From contig NZ_BQHJ01000001.1 of the NCBI RefSeq assembly GCF_021603645.1, forward strand, positions 558,001 through 622,000: a stretch of 64,000 bases of DNA, read 5' to 3'. Position numbers and translations under genes: made by a program. Position 1 is the stretch's first letter. Each line of letters opens with the position of its first letter. Source of the DNA: Pseudomonas pseudonitroreducens (GTDB lineage: Bacteria > Pseudomonadota > Gammaproteobacteria > Pseudomonadales > Pseudomonadaceae). Below the pieces are notes generated by a model. The model ran no database searches and was not told where the DNA came from. It worked only from the letters and a program-made list of their open reading frames with translations. Positions 36,720 to 46,766 of this stretch are shown piece by piece.

Positions 36720-37286
36720 ATGAAAACCGCACAAGAGTTCCGCGCTGGCCAGGTTGCCAACATCAATGGCGCCCCCTGGGTCATCCAGAAGGCCGAGTTC
36801 AACAAGTCCGGCCGTAACTCCGCGGTCGTCAAGATGAAGCTGAAGAACCTGCTGACCGGTGCCGGCACCGAGACCGTGTTCAAGGCCGACGACAAGCTGG
36901 AGCCGATCATCCTCGATCGCAAGGAAGTGACCTACTCCTACTTCGCGGACCCTCTGTATGTCTTCATGGACACCGAGTTCAACCAGTACGAAATCGAGAA
37001 AGGCGATCTGGAAGGCGTGCTGACCTTCATCGAAGACGGCATGACCGACGTCTGCGAAGCTGTCTTCTACAACGAGAAAGTCATCTCCGTTGAACTGCCG
37101 ACCACCATCGTTCGCGAAATCGTCTACACCGAGCCGGCTGTCCGTGGTGACACCTCCGGCAAGGTGATGAAGACCGCTCGCCTGAAGAACGGTGCTGAAG
37201 TCCAGGTTTCCGCCTTCTGCGAAATCGGCGACTCGATCGAAATCGATACCCGCACTGGCGAGTACAAGTCCCGCGTCAAGGCCTGA
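36720..37286 (+). CDS. efp: Elongation factor P
   Basis: The 188-residue protein has the three beta-barrel domains of EF-P. The loop at the tip of domain I reads NKSGRNSAV with Arg32, the residue rhamnosylated by EarP, rather than the Lys34 of lysylated EF-P. It rescues ribosomes stalled at proline runs. Gene order earP-efp matches other pseudomonads and explains supply of the modifying enzyme beside its target. Confidence 0.97.
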   Translation: MKTAQEFRAGQVANINGAPWVIQKAEFNKSGRNSAVVKMKLKNLLTGAGTETVFKADDKLEPIILDRKEVTYSYFADPLYVFMDTEFNQYEIEKGDLEGVLTFIEDGMTDVCEAVFYNEKVISVELPTTIVREIVYTEPAVRGDTSGKVMKTARLKNGAEVQVSAFCEIGDSIEIDTRTGEYKSRVKA

Positions 37287-37303
37287 GCCTGATTCGAGAT
37301 ACA

Positions 37304-37332
37304 AAAAAGCCCGGCTGATGCCGGGCTTTTTC
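37304..37332. terminator. Terminator between efp and ohr
   Basis: AGCCCGGC-TGAT-GCCGGGCT with flanking A6 and T5, 22 bases after the efp stop and facing the end of ohr. Confidence 0.92.
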
Positions 37333-37364
37333 GTTTCTGCCGTTCTGATTTGTCGGCGCTGGAG

Positions 37365-37793
37365 TCAGACGCTGACGTTCAGGCGCACCTCGATGTTGCC
37401 GCGGGTGGCATTGGAGTAGGGGCAGACCTGGTGGGCTTTGGCGACCAGGTCCTCGGCCTCGGCCTGATCCAGGCCCGGCAGATTGATGTTCAACTCCACT
37501 TCCAGGCCGAAGCCGCCGGGAATCTGGCCAATGCCGACCTTGCCGGTAATCGAGGCGTCTGCCGGAATCTGCTTCTTGCTCTGGCTGGCGACGAACTTGA
37601 TGGCGCCGATGAAGCAGGCCGAGTAGCCGGCGGCGAACAGTTGTTCCGGGTTGGTGGCTTCGCCACCGGCGCCGCCCAGTTCACGCGGGGTGCTCAGTTT
37701 CACGTCGAGGATGCCGTCCGAGGAAACGGCACGGCCGTCGCGGCCTCCGGTGGCGGTAGCGGTGGCGGTGTAGAGGGCTTTGATGGTTTGCAT
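37365..37793 (-). CDS. ohr: Organic hydroperoxide resistance peroxidase Ohr
   Basis: The 142-residue protein has the two redox cysteines of Ohr, Cys60 ([11 protein letters not shown]) and Cys124 ([11 protein letters not shown]), in the OsmC-like fold. It reduces fatty-acid and other organic hydroperoxides with lipoylated electron donors. It lies downstream of ohrR on the same strand, separated by 172 bases that contain two operator-like inverted repeats, so it has its own regulated promoter. Confidence 0.96.
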   Translation of the reverse strand: MQTIKALYTATATATGGRDGRAVSSDGILDVKLSTPRELGGAGGEATNPEQLFAAGYSACFIGAIKFVASQSKKQIPADASITGKVGIGQIPGGFGLEVELNINLPGLDQAEAEDLVAKAHQVCPYSNATRGNIEVRLNVSV

Positions 37794-37840
37794 GGTGGTC
37801 TCCGGTTCGCTGTCAGGTAAGTCTGGTTGAGAATGTCTTG

Positions 37841-37867
37841 CTGCTTAATATCTTGTGCGCTAAGCAG
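37841..37867. promoter_or_regulatory. OhrR operator candidate 1 (ohr promoter)
   Basis: CTGCTTA...TAAGCAG is a perfect seven-base inverted repeat around TATCTTGTGCGC. Read on the other strand its core resembles site 2 (TTAG, then CGCA, then AAGATA). It lies 48 bases upstream of ohr. Confidence 0.6.
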
Positions 37868-37892
37868 TTCGTGAGATGAAAGTTAGTTCTAT

Positions 37893-37920
37893 TTAATTTA
37901 GTGCGCAAGATAATTGCTGG
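37893..37920. promoter_or_regulatory. OhrR operator candidate 2 (ohr promoter)
   Basis: TTAATTTAG, then TGCGCAAGAT, then AATTGCTG matches site 3 upstream of ohrR at 22 of 27 positions. The shared blocks are exactly the outer arms. MarR/OhrR proteins bind such AT-rich arms around a GC core. Confidence 0.65.
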
Positions 37921-37965
37921 AAGATTTCTGACTAAGCGACCTGCAGCTTGGGCATAAGCCCCGAT

Positions 37966-38415
37966 TTACGGGGCTTGCAGATGCCCGCGCAGGTCCACGA
38001 GCTCCTCCTGGAGTCGCTTCAGACTGTCCAACGTTAGACCGCTGCTGGCCAGGATGCAGGCCGGAATGCGCTCCGCCTGTCGGCGCAGTTCCCGGCCCTT
38101 GTCGGTCAGGCGCAACTGCACGACGCGCTCGTCTGCCTGGCTGCGGGTGCGGGTGATCAGGCCTTCGGCTTCGAGCCGCTTGAGCAGCGGCGTGAGCGAG
38201 CCGGGGTCGGTGAGCATGCGCGAGCTGATCTCGCCCACGGTGATGCCGTCTTCTTCCCACAGCACCAGCATGGCGATGTACTGCGGGTAGGTGAGCCCCA
38301 GTTCCTGCAGCAAGGGCTTGTACACCTTGGTCATCTGCAGGGACGTGGAGTAGAGGGCGAAGCACAGCTGGTTATCCAGCTTGAGGGCTTCGCAGGTCGG
38401 GTCTGGCTGGGTCAT
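37966..38415 (-). CDS. ohrR: Organic-peroxide-sensing MarR repressor OhrR
   Basis: The 149-residue MarR protein has the OhrR N-terminus LKLDNQLCFALYSTSLQM with reactive Cys18 and the family tyrosines, winged-helix TYPQYIAMLVLWEEDGITVG and LTPLLKRLEAEGLITR, and a second cysteine at 120 (PACILASSG). Oxidation of Cys18 releases DNA. It probably represses ohr and itself, since related sites precede both genes. Confidence 0.94.
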   Translation of the reverse strand: MTQPDPTCEALKLDNQLCFALYSTSLQMTKVYKPLLQELGLTYPQYIAMLVLWEEDGITVGEISSRMLTDPGSLTPLLKRLEAEGLITRTRSQADERVVQLRLTDKGRELRRQAERIPACILASSGLTLDSLKRLQEELVDLRGHLQAP

Positions 38416-38460
38416 GGCGTGCTCCTGGCGGGGCGCTCGAAGCGGGGAAGTGATTGCGCC

Positions 38461-38487
38461 TTAATTTAGCGCGATGGTTAATTGCTG
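38461..38487. promoter_or_regulatory. OhrR operator candidate 3 (ohrR promoter)
   Basis: TTAATTTAG, CGCGATGGTT, AATTGCTG: same outer arms as site 2, placed 46 bases upstream of ohrR and running into the 3' end of the next LysR gene. Points to autoregulation by OhrR. Confidence 0.6.
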
Positions 38488-39434
38488 AACAGCGCTTCCT
38501 CCAGTGCCGCATCCCAGGGCGGTGGGAAGCCGAAGCGCTGCAGGAGAAAGGCCAGCAGGCGTTCGCTGCGCGGGTGAGTGCCGCGCTCCAGGCGCAATGC
38601 ATGGATGACTCCGGGCTCCGGCTCGGGAAGGCCTGTCTCGCAGAACAGGGGCAGCAGTTGGCCGCTGATCAGGTACTCGCTGCACAGCCAGGTGGGCAGG
38701 TGGGCCAGTCCGATACCCTGCAGCGCCCCTTCCACCAGTGTTTCGGCGTTGTTGGCGGTCATGCGCAAGCGTCGCGGCCGCAGGTGCTGCAGTTTGCCGT
38801 CGATGAGGAAGCGCCAGGCCAGCGGTGGCGCGAGGCCTTCCCAGTCGAGACCGATGTGCTCCGGTAGCTCCAGTGGCGAGACGGGGCGGCCGTGCTGCTG
38901 CACGTAGGCCGCGCTGGCGCAGACGATCCGCCGCATGGGCGCCAGGCGGGTAGCCACCAGGCGGCTGTCGGGCAGCGTGCCGATGCGCAGCACCAAGTCG
39001 ACCTGACCCAGGTTTTCCCCGCGGGTATCGGTGAAGCTGTCGATCAGCCGCAGTTGCACGTCCAGGCCTGGGTTGGCGGTGAGGAAGTCGGCCAGCGCCG
39101 GCGCAAGGTGGCGGCGACCGAAAGGGACGGGAGCGTCAATGCGGATCAGGCCTTCCGGCGCCGTACTCAGCGACACCGCTTCAGCTCGAGCCTGGCGCAG
39201 TTCGCCGGCTATCCGCCGTGCCCGCTCGGCGAAGGCCAGGCCGGCCGGCGTGGCCCGCACGTTGTGGGTGCTGCGTACCAGCAGGATCGAGCCCAACCCC
39301 TGCTCCAGTGCATCCATGCGCCGGGCCACGGCGGATGGGGTGAGCTGGCGCAGGCGGGCGGCCGCGGAGAAGCTGCCGAGGTCGAGGACGTCCAGGTAGA
39401 GGTCGAGCTGATCTTCGAGGCTGGAAGGGTTCAT
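38478..39434 (-). CDS. LysR family regulator
   Basis: The 318-residue LysR protein has the HTH DLYLDVLDLGSFSAAARLRQ, LTPSAVARRMDALE and a CrgA-like substrate domain (GLIRIDAPVPFGRRHLAPAL, DLVLRIGTLPDSRLVATRL). It is divergent from the TauE-type exporter with 115 bases between, so that gene is its most likely target. The effector is unknown. ATG 39434 gives a standard N-terminus. Confidence 0.85.
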   Translation of the reverse strand: MNPSSLEDQLDLYLDVLDLGSFSAAARLRQLTPSAVARRMDALEQGLGSILLVRSTHNVRATPAGLAFAERARRIAGELRQARAEAVSLSTAPEGLIRIDAPVPFGRRHLAPALADFLTANPGLDVQLRLIDSFTDTRGENLGQVDLVLRIGTLPDSRLVATRLAPMRRIVCASAAYVQQHGRPVSPLELPEHIGLDWEGLAPPLAWRFLIDGKLQHLRPRRLRMTANNAETLVEGALQGIGLAHLPTWLCSEYLISGQLLPLFCETGLPEPEPGVIHALRLERGTHPRSERLLAFLLQRFGFPPPWDAALEEALFSN

Positions 39435-39549
39435 GGGCTGGCTGGCTATTGGCTGTTTTTGCGAAAAGAGCACAGCCATTGTGCTGCGCTTTGCGTTTCC
39501 CATCCAGCCGGGGTTTTCTAGCATGGGCGCACTGTTGTGGAGGTGCGTC

Positions 39550-40296
39550 ATGTGGGATCTGGTCGTGGACTTTCTGCTCGGCATCGTGCTGGGCAGCCTG
39601 GGAGGGCTGTTCGGGATCGGTGGTGGCCTGCTGGCGATTCCGGCGCTGGGTGTGCTGTTCGGGCTGGATCAGCAGCTGGCGCAGGGCACTGCGCTGGTGA
39701 TGGTGGTGCCGAACGTGCTGCTGGCGATCTGGCGTTATCACCAGCGCAATCGCATCGACTTTGCCCAGGCCGGCGTGCTCGCGCTGACCAGCCTGGTCTG
39801 CGCGTTCTTTGCCTCGAGCATCGCGGTGAACCTCGATGCCCGCAGCATGCGCACGGCTTTCGTGGTCTTCCTGGTGCTGCTGGCGCTGTATCTGCTGGTG
39901 CGCCTGTTCCAGCGTGTGCCGCAGGGTGGCAGCACGCCGCGCTATGGGCTGCCGTGGATGGGCGTGCTGGGGCTGGGAGCTGGTTCCCTGGGTGGCTTGT
40001 TCGGTGTTGGCGGAGGCGTACTGGCGACGCCCGTGCTGACCTCGGTGTTCGGCCTGACCCAGGTGATCGCCCAGGGCCTTGCGCTGGCGCTGGCGGCGCC
40101 CAGTACCGGTGTGGCGCTGGCCACCTACGCAGTGCATGGCCATGTGGACTGGCGCATGGGCAGCGCGCTGGCACTGGGCGGCCTGGTGAGCATTTCCTCG
40201 GGGGTGCGCCTGGCGCACGCGCTACCCGAGCGTCAGTTGCGGATGGCCTTCAGCGCTTTCCTGATCGTCTGTGCGGTGCTGTTGGCGGTGCGCTAG
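39550..40296 (+). CDS. TauE/SafE family sulfite/anion exporter
   Basis: The 248-residue protein has about eight membrane helices in two repeats, each with the family glycine motif: GSLGGLFGIGGGLLAIPAL near residue 15 and GSLGGLFGVGGGVLATPVL near 150. Members export sulfite, sulfoacetate or other small anions. GGAGG lies upstream of ATG 39550. Its stop is three bases from that of the convergent LysR gene. Confidence 0.88.
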   Translation: MWDLVVDFLLGIVLGSLGGLFGIGGGLLAIPALGVLFGLDQQLAQGTALVMVVPNVLLAIWRYHQRNRIDFAQAGVLALTSLVCAFFASSIAVNLDARSMRTAFVVFLVLLALYLLVRLFQRVPQGGSTPRYGLPWMGVLGLGAGSLGGLFGVGGGVLATPVLTSVFGLTQVIAQGLALALAAPSTGVALATYAVHGHVDWRMGSALALGGLVSISSGVRLAHALPERQLRMAFSAFLIVCAVLLAVR

Positions 40297-40299
40297 GGC

Positions 40300-41151
40300 T
40301 CAGGATTTGAAGCCTTCGACGATGTACTCCGCCAGCTTGTCGGTCACCGGCGTCATCTTCTGCCCGCGCAGCAGCACGATGCTGGCGTTGGGCAGTACCG
40401 GCAGTCCTTCATCCTCGCCGATGATGCGCAGGTTGCCAGTGAGCAGGCTGCGCAGTTGTGCGGTCACCGCCAGCCCGGCGTTGGCCACGGCAAACAGGGC
40501 GGAGAGGCTCGGGCTGCTGTAGGCGATACGGTAATCCACTTCCATTGCCTCCAGCGCGTTGCAGGCCCAGGCGCGGCAGAAGCAGGCCGTGTTGAACATC
40601 GCCAGCGGCAGCGGGCGCTGGTCCTGCGGGCAGAAGCTCTCGGCGGCCATCCAGACGAAGTCTTCCTGGCGCAGCAACTGGCCGATCTCGGTACCCGGCT
40701 CGCGGGTGACGATGGACAAGTCGAGGTCGTTGCGCATCAGCAATTGCGCGGACGAATCGCAGTGCACTTCCACCTGTACCAGCGGGTAGGCCTCGGCGAA
40801 GCGCGAGAGGATGCTGGGCAGGAAGCGCATCACATAGTCGTCCGGCGTGCCGATCTTCACCGAGCCGACCATGTGCGGCTGGCGGAAGGTATTGAACACC
40901 TCGCCCTGCAAACGCAGGATGCGCCGCGCATAGCCCAGCAATATCTGCCCCTCCGGCGTCAGGCGCACCTGGCGGCCGTCGCGCTCGAACAGACTGCGTT
41001 CCAGCACGTCTTCCTCCAGGCGTTTCATCTGCATGCTCACCGCCGACTGGGTGCGGTTGACCATCTCGGCCGCGCGTGTGAAGCCGCCGTGGTCGGCGAT
41101 GGCGACGAAGGTGCGCAACAGTTCGCTGTCGATACTGGGGAAGCTGCTCAT
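40300..41151 (-). CDS. LysR family regulator
   Basis: The 283-residue LysR protein has HTH ELLRTFVAIADHGGFTRAAE, NRTQSAVSMQMKRLEED and a binding domain containing IGTPDDYVMRFLPSILSRF. Four cysteines cluster at FCPQ, ACFCRAWACNA, an unusual group in this family that might respond to oxidation or metal. It is divergent from the DUF1127 gene. The gap holds TAAGA...TCTTA arms that could be its site. Confidence 0.85.
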   Translation of the reverse strand: MSSFPSIDSELLRTFVAIADHGGFTRAAEMVNRTQSAVSMQMKRLEEDVLERSLFERDGRQVRLTPEGQILLGYARRILRLQGEVFNTFRQPHMVGSVKIGTPDDYVMRFLPSILSRFAEAYPLVQVEVHCDSSAQLLMRNDLDLSIVTREPGTEIGQLLRQEDFVWMAAESFCPQDQRPLPLAMFNTACFCRAWACNALEAMEVDYRIAYSSPSLSALFAVANAGLAVTAQLRSLLTGNLRIIGEDEGLPVLPNASIVLLRGQKMTPVTDKLAEYIVEGFKS

Positions 41152-41247
41152 TCATCAATCTCCGAGATGGATCGCATAAGAATGATTCGTTGGATTGATC
41201 TTAGCGCGAGCAGGAAACTGCATCCAACCCCACAGGGAGGAAGCAAG

Positions 41248-41478
41248 ATGAAAGGTCAACTCGGTTTCGTAGCAGCGTCCTACCATGTCCACAAAGTTGC
41301 GGCCGCACCGCTGTGGAAGCGCGCCGTGCAACGTGTCCTGCATTGGCACGAACTGGCCCGCCAGCGCCGTGAGCTGGCGACCATGAGCGATGAAGCGCTC
41401 AAGGACATCGGCCTGAGCCGCGCCGATATCCAGCAGGAAGTCGAACGCCCGTTCTGGGCCGACTATGTTCGTCGTTGA
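41248..41478 (+). CDS. DUF1127 small protein
   Basis: The 76-residue protein has a C-terminal DUF1127 (YjiS-like) domain: RRELATMSDEALKDIGLSRADI, then EVERPFW. Small DUF1127 proteins have been linked to phosphate and carbon metabolism and to RNA binding in other bacteria. AGGGAGG precedes the ATG. The divergent LysR gene probably controls it. Confidence 0.85.
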   Translation: MKGQLGFVAASYHVHKVAAAPLWKRAVQRVLHWHELARQRRELATMSDEALKDIGLSRADIQQEVERPFWADYVRR

Positions 41479-41570
41479 GTTCGGTTCGCCGTTGAACCCG
41501 CCGGGCGGCACGGATCCTCACCGTGTCGCCCGCTCCTGCAAGTCTGATCAGCGTCATGACAAGGAAGCCC

Positions 41571-42041
41571 ATGTCCACCCATTACCACCTCGCTCAGGTC
41601 AACATCGCCAAGGCCCGCGCACCACTGGATCAGCCCCTGATGAAGGGCTTCGTCGACCAGCTCGATCACATCAACGCCCTCGCCGAGCGCAGCCCCGGTT
41701 TCGTCTGGCGTCTACAGACGGAGGAGGGCGATGCCACGTCCATTCGCGTCTTCGATGACCCGCTGATCATCGTCAACCTGTCCGTCTGGGAGTCCGTCGA
41801 GGCGTTGAAGGAGTACGTCTACAGCGGCGAGCACCTGCAGGTGCTGCGCAGCAAGCGTGACTGGATGGAGCGCCTGAGTACGCCCAGCCTGGCGCTCTGG
41901 TGGCTGCCTGACGGCGAGTTGCCGGACGTGTCCATGGCCCGCGAGCGCCTGGAGCGCCTGCGGCTGGAGGGCCCCTCGGCGGATGTCTTCACCTTTGCAC
42001 GCCCCTTCCCGATGCCCGAACGGCTTGGTGAATCCGTCTGA
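41571..42041 (+). CDS. DUF3291 domain protein
   Basis: The 156-residue protein matches DUF3291: HYHLAQVNIAKARAPLDQP, FVWRLQTEEGDATSIRVFDDP, IVNLSVWESVEALKEYVYSGEH and ALWWLPDGELPDV. The fold is a dimeric alpha-beta barrel like antibiotic-biosynthesis monooxygenases and heme-degrading proteins, but the family has no assigned reaction. AAGGAA precedes the ATG. Confidence 0.82.
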   Translation: MSTHYHLAQVNIAKARAPLDQPLMKGFVDQLDHINALAERSPGFVWRLQTEEGDATSIRVFDDPLIIVNLSVWESVEALKEYVYSGEHLQVLRSKRDWMERLSTPSLALWWLPDGELPDVSMARERLERLRLEGPSADVFTFARPFPMPERLGESV

Positions 42042-42101
42042 TGCAGCCAGGCGCTGCGAATGGCGTTAGGCTCTAGGGCTCGCCCAGACCTGGAGCTCAT
42101 G

Positions 42102-43322
42102 ATGCCGAGCGTCGAATCCCTGTCCCTCAAGCAGGCCCGCAGACTGGCTTTGGCCGCCCAGGGCTTCACCCTGCGCAAGCCCGGCGGGGAGGTGCAGCGC
42201 CGGCATGTGCGCAGCCTGCTGGAGCGCCTGGGCGTGCTGCAGATCGACTCGGTGAACGCGCTGGTGCGCTCGCATTACCTGCCGCTGTTCTCGCGCCTGG
42301 GCAACTACTCGCCGACGCTGCTGGAAGAAGCGGCCTGGAGCGGCGGGCGGCATCGTCGTCTGTTCGAATACTGGGGGCACGAAGCCTCGCTGCTGCCACT
42401 GCAACTGTATCCGCTGATGCGCTGGCGCATGCGCCGCGCAGCCGAAGGGCGCGGCATCTACCAGCAACTGGCGCGCTTCGGGCGTGAGCGGCAGGCGGTG
42501 CTGCAGCGGGTGCTCGATGCCGTTCGCGAGCAGGGCGCGCTGGGCGCCGGCAGCCTGACCACCCGTGAAGAACGTGCCGGCCCCTGGTGGGACTGGAGCG
42601 ATGAAAAGCACGCGCTGGAATGGTTGTTCGCCGCGGGCGAGGTGACGGTCGCCGGGCGGCGCGGCTTCGAGCGTCTGTACGACTTGCCGGAGCGTGTGCT
42701 GCCGTCCGACCTGCTGCGGCAGCCGGAGCCGGACGAGGCCGAAGCGCAGCGACAATTGCTGCTGCATTCGGCGCAGGCGCTGGGCGTGGCCACCGAGAAG
42801 GATCTGCGCGACTACTTCCGCCTGGACCCCGCCGACAGCAAGGCACGGCTGGCCGAACTGGTCGAGGCGGGTGACTTGTTGCCGGTGCAGGTCCAGGGCT
42901 GGCAGGCACCGGCGTATTGCCTGGCGGACTCGGCTATTCCGCGCAAGGTACGCGCCAGTGCCCTGCTGTCACCTTTCGACTCGCTGGTCTGGGAGCGTGC
43001 TCGCACAGAGCGGCTGTTCGACTTCCGCTATCGCCTGGAGATCTACACGCCGCAACACAAGCGCGTGTATGGCTACTACGTGCTGCCATTCCTGTTCGAC
43101 GAGCGCCTGGCTGCGCGGGTCGACCTGCGCTCAGATCGTGCAGCAGGCAAGCTGGTGGTGCATGCCGTCCACGAAGAGGAAAAGGGCCTGGGCGAGGAGG
43201 GGCATGCCGCCTTGGCGCAGCAGCTGGGCGAGATGGCGAACTGGCTGGGGCTGGAGCGAGTGGCGGTGAATTGCCGGCGGCCGTCCGGTGAGCGACTGCA
43301 AGTGTTGCTGGCGCGGGCCTGA
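42102..43322 (+). CDS. YcaQ-type DNA glycosylase (HTH_42)
   Basis: The 406-residue protein matches the winged-helix YcaQ/AlkX family in length and sequence. The catalytic QxD is visible as Gln47-Ile-Asp49 in GVLQIDSVNALVRSHYLPLF; the AlkZ subgroup has QxQ instead. Other family stretches are FEYWGHEASLLPLQLYP and SPFDSLVWERARTERLFDF. E. coli YcaQ unhooks DNA interstrand cross-links. ATG 42102 has GGAG six bases upstream; the ATG just before it is spaced too closely. Confidence 0.88.
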   Translation: MPSVESLSLKQARRLALAAQGFTLRKPGGEVQRRHVRSLLERLGVLQIDSVNALVRSHYLPLFSRLGNYSPTLLEEAAWSGGRHRRLFEYWGHEASLLPLQLYPLMRWRMRRAAEGRGIYQQLARFGRERQAVLQRVLDAVREQGALGAGSLTTREERAGPWWDWSDEKHALEWLFAAGEVTVAGRRGFERLYDLPERVLPSDLLRQPEPDEAEAQRQLLLHSAQALGVATEKDLRDYFRLDPADSKARLAELVEAGDLLPVQVQGWQAPAYCLADSAIPRKVRASALLSPFDSLVWERARTERLFDFRYRLEIYTPQHKRVYGYYVLPFLFDERLAARVDLRSDRAAGKLVVHAVHEEEKGLGEEGHAALAQQLGEMANWLGLERVAVNCRRPSGERLQVLLARA

Positions 43323-43328
43323 AAAAGA

Positions 43329-43350
43329 ACGGGCCTGCGTAGAGGCCCGT
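43329..43350. terminator. Hairpin between convergent ycaQ and loiP-like genes
   Basis: ACGGGCCT-GCGTAG-AGGCCCGT forms an eight-base stem. There is A5 on its left, giving a T run for minus-strand transcripts, but no T run on the right. So it suits the LoiP-like gene better than ycaQ. Confidence 0.65.
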
Positions 43351-43356
43351 CCGGGA

Positions 43357-44118
43357 TCACTTGCCGCTGGCGATGCGCTTGCGGATGTGGTCCGCGCGCT
43401 GCTGCGAGCCGGGGTGCGAGTCGAACATGCTGCTCTCCTTGCCGCCGCTGAGCTTGGCCAGCTTGTCGAAGGCGGTGGCCAGGCCCTCAAGCGGGATATT
43501 GCGCTTTTTCAGCAGGTCGAAGGAGTAGTCATCGGCGGCCGACTCCTGGGATTGGGAGAACTGCGCGTTGACCAGTGCCTCACCGATTTCACCCAGTTGC
43601 GATTGCGACAGGGCGGCGACAGTGGCATTGCCCGAGGCCGCGGCGGCACCACGGGCTGCGGCGGTTGCGTAGGCGGTCTGGGTGGCCTTCTTCACGTGGC
43701 CGAGGGCAACGTGGCCGATTTCGTGACCGAGCACGCCTTCCACTTCGTTGTCGTTCATCAGGTCCATCAGGCCCGAGTAGACGCGCACGCAGCCGTTGGC
43801 CATGGCGAAGGCATTGATGTCGTCGGTGAGGTAGACCTTGTAGTTGACCGCGGTGCCGGCAAGCGGGTTGCCCAGGGCGGCGGCGATCTTGTCCAGGCGC
43901 TGGACGTAGGGGTTGGAGGCCGGGGCGATCTGCGCTTCGGCGTCCTGCTTGGCGCAGGCTTCGTCGGCGACCTGCTTGATCTCGGCGTCGCTCAGGGTAG
44001 CGGCTTTCATGGCCATCATGCCGGACTGCACGAGGCTGTCGGTGTTCATGTTCTGGCAGCCGGAAAGGGCGGCGCTGGCGCCGATCAGCAGGGCGAGCAG
44101 GGAGCGGTGCAGTTGCAT
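43357..44118 (-). CDS. M48 family lipoprotein metalloprotease, LoiP-like
   Basis: The 253-residue lipoprotein has lipobox ALSGC at Cys21 and an M48 zinc protease domain with HEIGH at residues 132-136 and the third ligand Glu in FSQSQESAADDYS. It resembles LoiP/YggG, an outer-membrane-anchored protease induced by envelope stress. A second M48 protease, HtpX, is encoded at 55.4 kb. Confidence 0.9.
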   Translation of the reverse strand: MQLHRSLLALLIGASAALSGCQNMNTDSLVQSGMMAMKAATLSDAEIKQVADEACAKQDAEAQIAPASNPYVQRLDKIAAALGNPLAGTAVNYKVYLTDDINAFAMANGCVRVYSGLMDLMNDNEVEGVLGHEIGHVALGHVKKATQTAYATAAARGAAAASGNATVAALSQSQLGEIGEALVNAQFSQSQESAADDYSFDLLKKRNIPLEGLATAFDKLAKLSGGKESSMFDSHPGSQQRADHIRKRIASGK

Positions 44119-44247
44119 CGGAATCTTCCTTGGTTGACGGTTTCCATGGCGTGGCGGTTGCCGCGCGGGGCGCCACTCTAGGTAGGCGACCCGGCATCGT
44201 CAATTATGCGAAGGGGGTTCTGGCGATCGCTGAGACGCTGGTCAGGT

Positions 44248-45912
<1,665 letters not shown>

Positions 45913-46005
45913 GTGCGCGAGCCCCTGTATTTCAATGGCAATCCGTGCCGTTCGCCGTCTCCGGCGAGCCGCATTGCCATGGCTGTTTCCTCCCGGAGCC
46001 AGTGA
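45913..46005 (+). CDS. Possible 30-residue leader peptide
   Basis: GTG 45913 has AAGGA seven bases upstream and opens a 30-codon frame (MREPLYFNGNPCRSPSPASR and on) whose TGA overlaps the ATG of the next gene by one base. That geometry suits a translationally coupled leader. It is rich in Ser, Pro and Arg, so it could sense translation rate. No homologue is known to me; it may be chance. Confidence 0.35.
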   Translation: MREPLYFNGNPCRSPSPASRIAMAVSSRSQ

Positions 46006-46766
46006 TGAGCGAGGAACTGTTGAGCGAAGAGTTGCTGATCGTCGAGGAGCGCGATGACTTCGGCGTGATCCGCGTCGTCGAGAGCGGTGCGTTCCGTTAC
46101 CTGGAGTTCGGCGACGAGGTCGAGCAGAGCTGCGTGCTGGTGAGTGACCCGAGCTGGCTGGAGTACGACTACTCGCGCGCCATGCTGGTCGGTGCGCTGT
46201 GCCATCCGCGCCCACGCCGCGCGCTGTTTCTCGGCTTCGGCGCCGGCAGTCTGACCCAGGCCTGCCTGAAGCACCTGCCACTGGATGATGTGGAAGCCAT
46301 CGAGCTGCGCCCGTCCATCCCGCGCCTGGCCCGTGAGCATCTCGGGCTGGTGGCTGACGAGCGCTTGAACCTGCGCATCGGCGATGCCGTGCAGGAACTG
46401 GCCGAGTGCGAGCCGGCGGACCTGATCTTTCTCGATCTGTATACCGACACCGGCCCCGCGCCGGCGCACATCGGCTGGGATTTCCTCGGCGCCTGCCGCG
46501 AGCGGCTGCGGCCGGGCGGCTGGCTGGTGATCAACCAGTGGAGCACCGACGATGGCCGGCCACTGGGTGCCGCGCTGCTGCGCGGGCGCTTCAACCGGCA
46601 TTACTGGGAGTGTCCGGTGCCGGAGGGCAATGTGATCGTCTTCGTGCCGGCCGAACTGGACCAGGAGCTGAACCTGCGCGGCCTGAAAAAGCGCGTTGGC
46701 CAGCTCGAACCCAAGCTGGGCTATTCGCTGCGAACCTACATCGAGTCACTGCGTCCGGCGCAATGA
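46005..46766 (+). CDS. Spermidine-synthase-like fold protein
   Basis: The 253-residue protein has a Rossmann fold as in spermidine synthases: RRALFLGFGAGSLTQACLKH (cofactor loop), VEAIELRPSIPRLAREHLG, RLNLRIGDAVQELAE and ADLIFLDLYTDTGPAP. The polyamine-site DxxD of true aminopropyltransferases is replaced by DLYTDT, so the substrate may differ. GGAG precedes the ATG by eight bases. Its stop codon is part of a long inverted repeat. Confidence 0.78.
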   Translation: MSEELLSEELLIVEERDDFGVIRVVESGAFRYLEFGDEVEQSCVLVSDPSWLEYDYSRAMLVGALCHPRPRRALFLGFGAGSLTQACLKHLPLDDVEAIELRPSIPRLAREHLGLVADERLNLRIGDAVQELAECEPADLIFLDLYTDTGPAPAHIGWDFLGACRERLRPGGWLVINQWSTDDGRPLGAALLRGRFNRHYWECPVPEGNVIVFVPAELDQELNLRGLKKRVGQLEPKLGYSLRTYIESLRPAQ

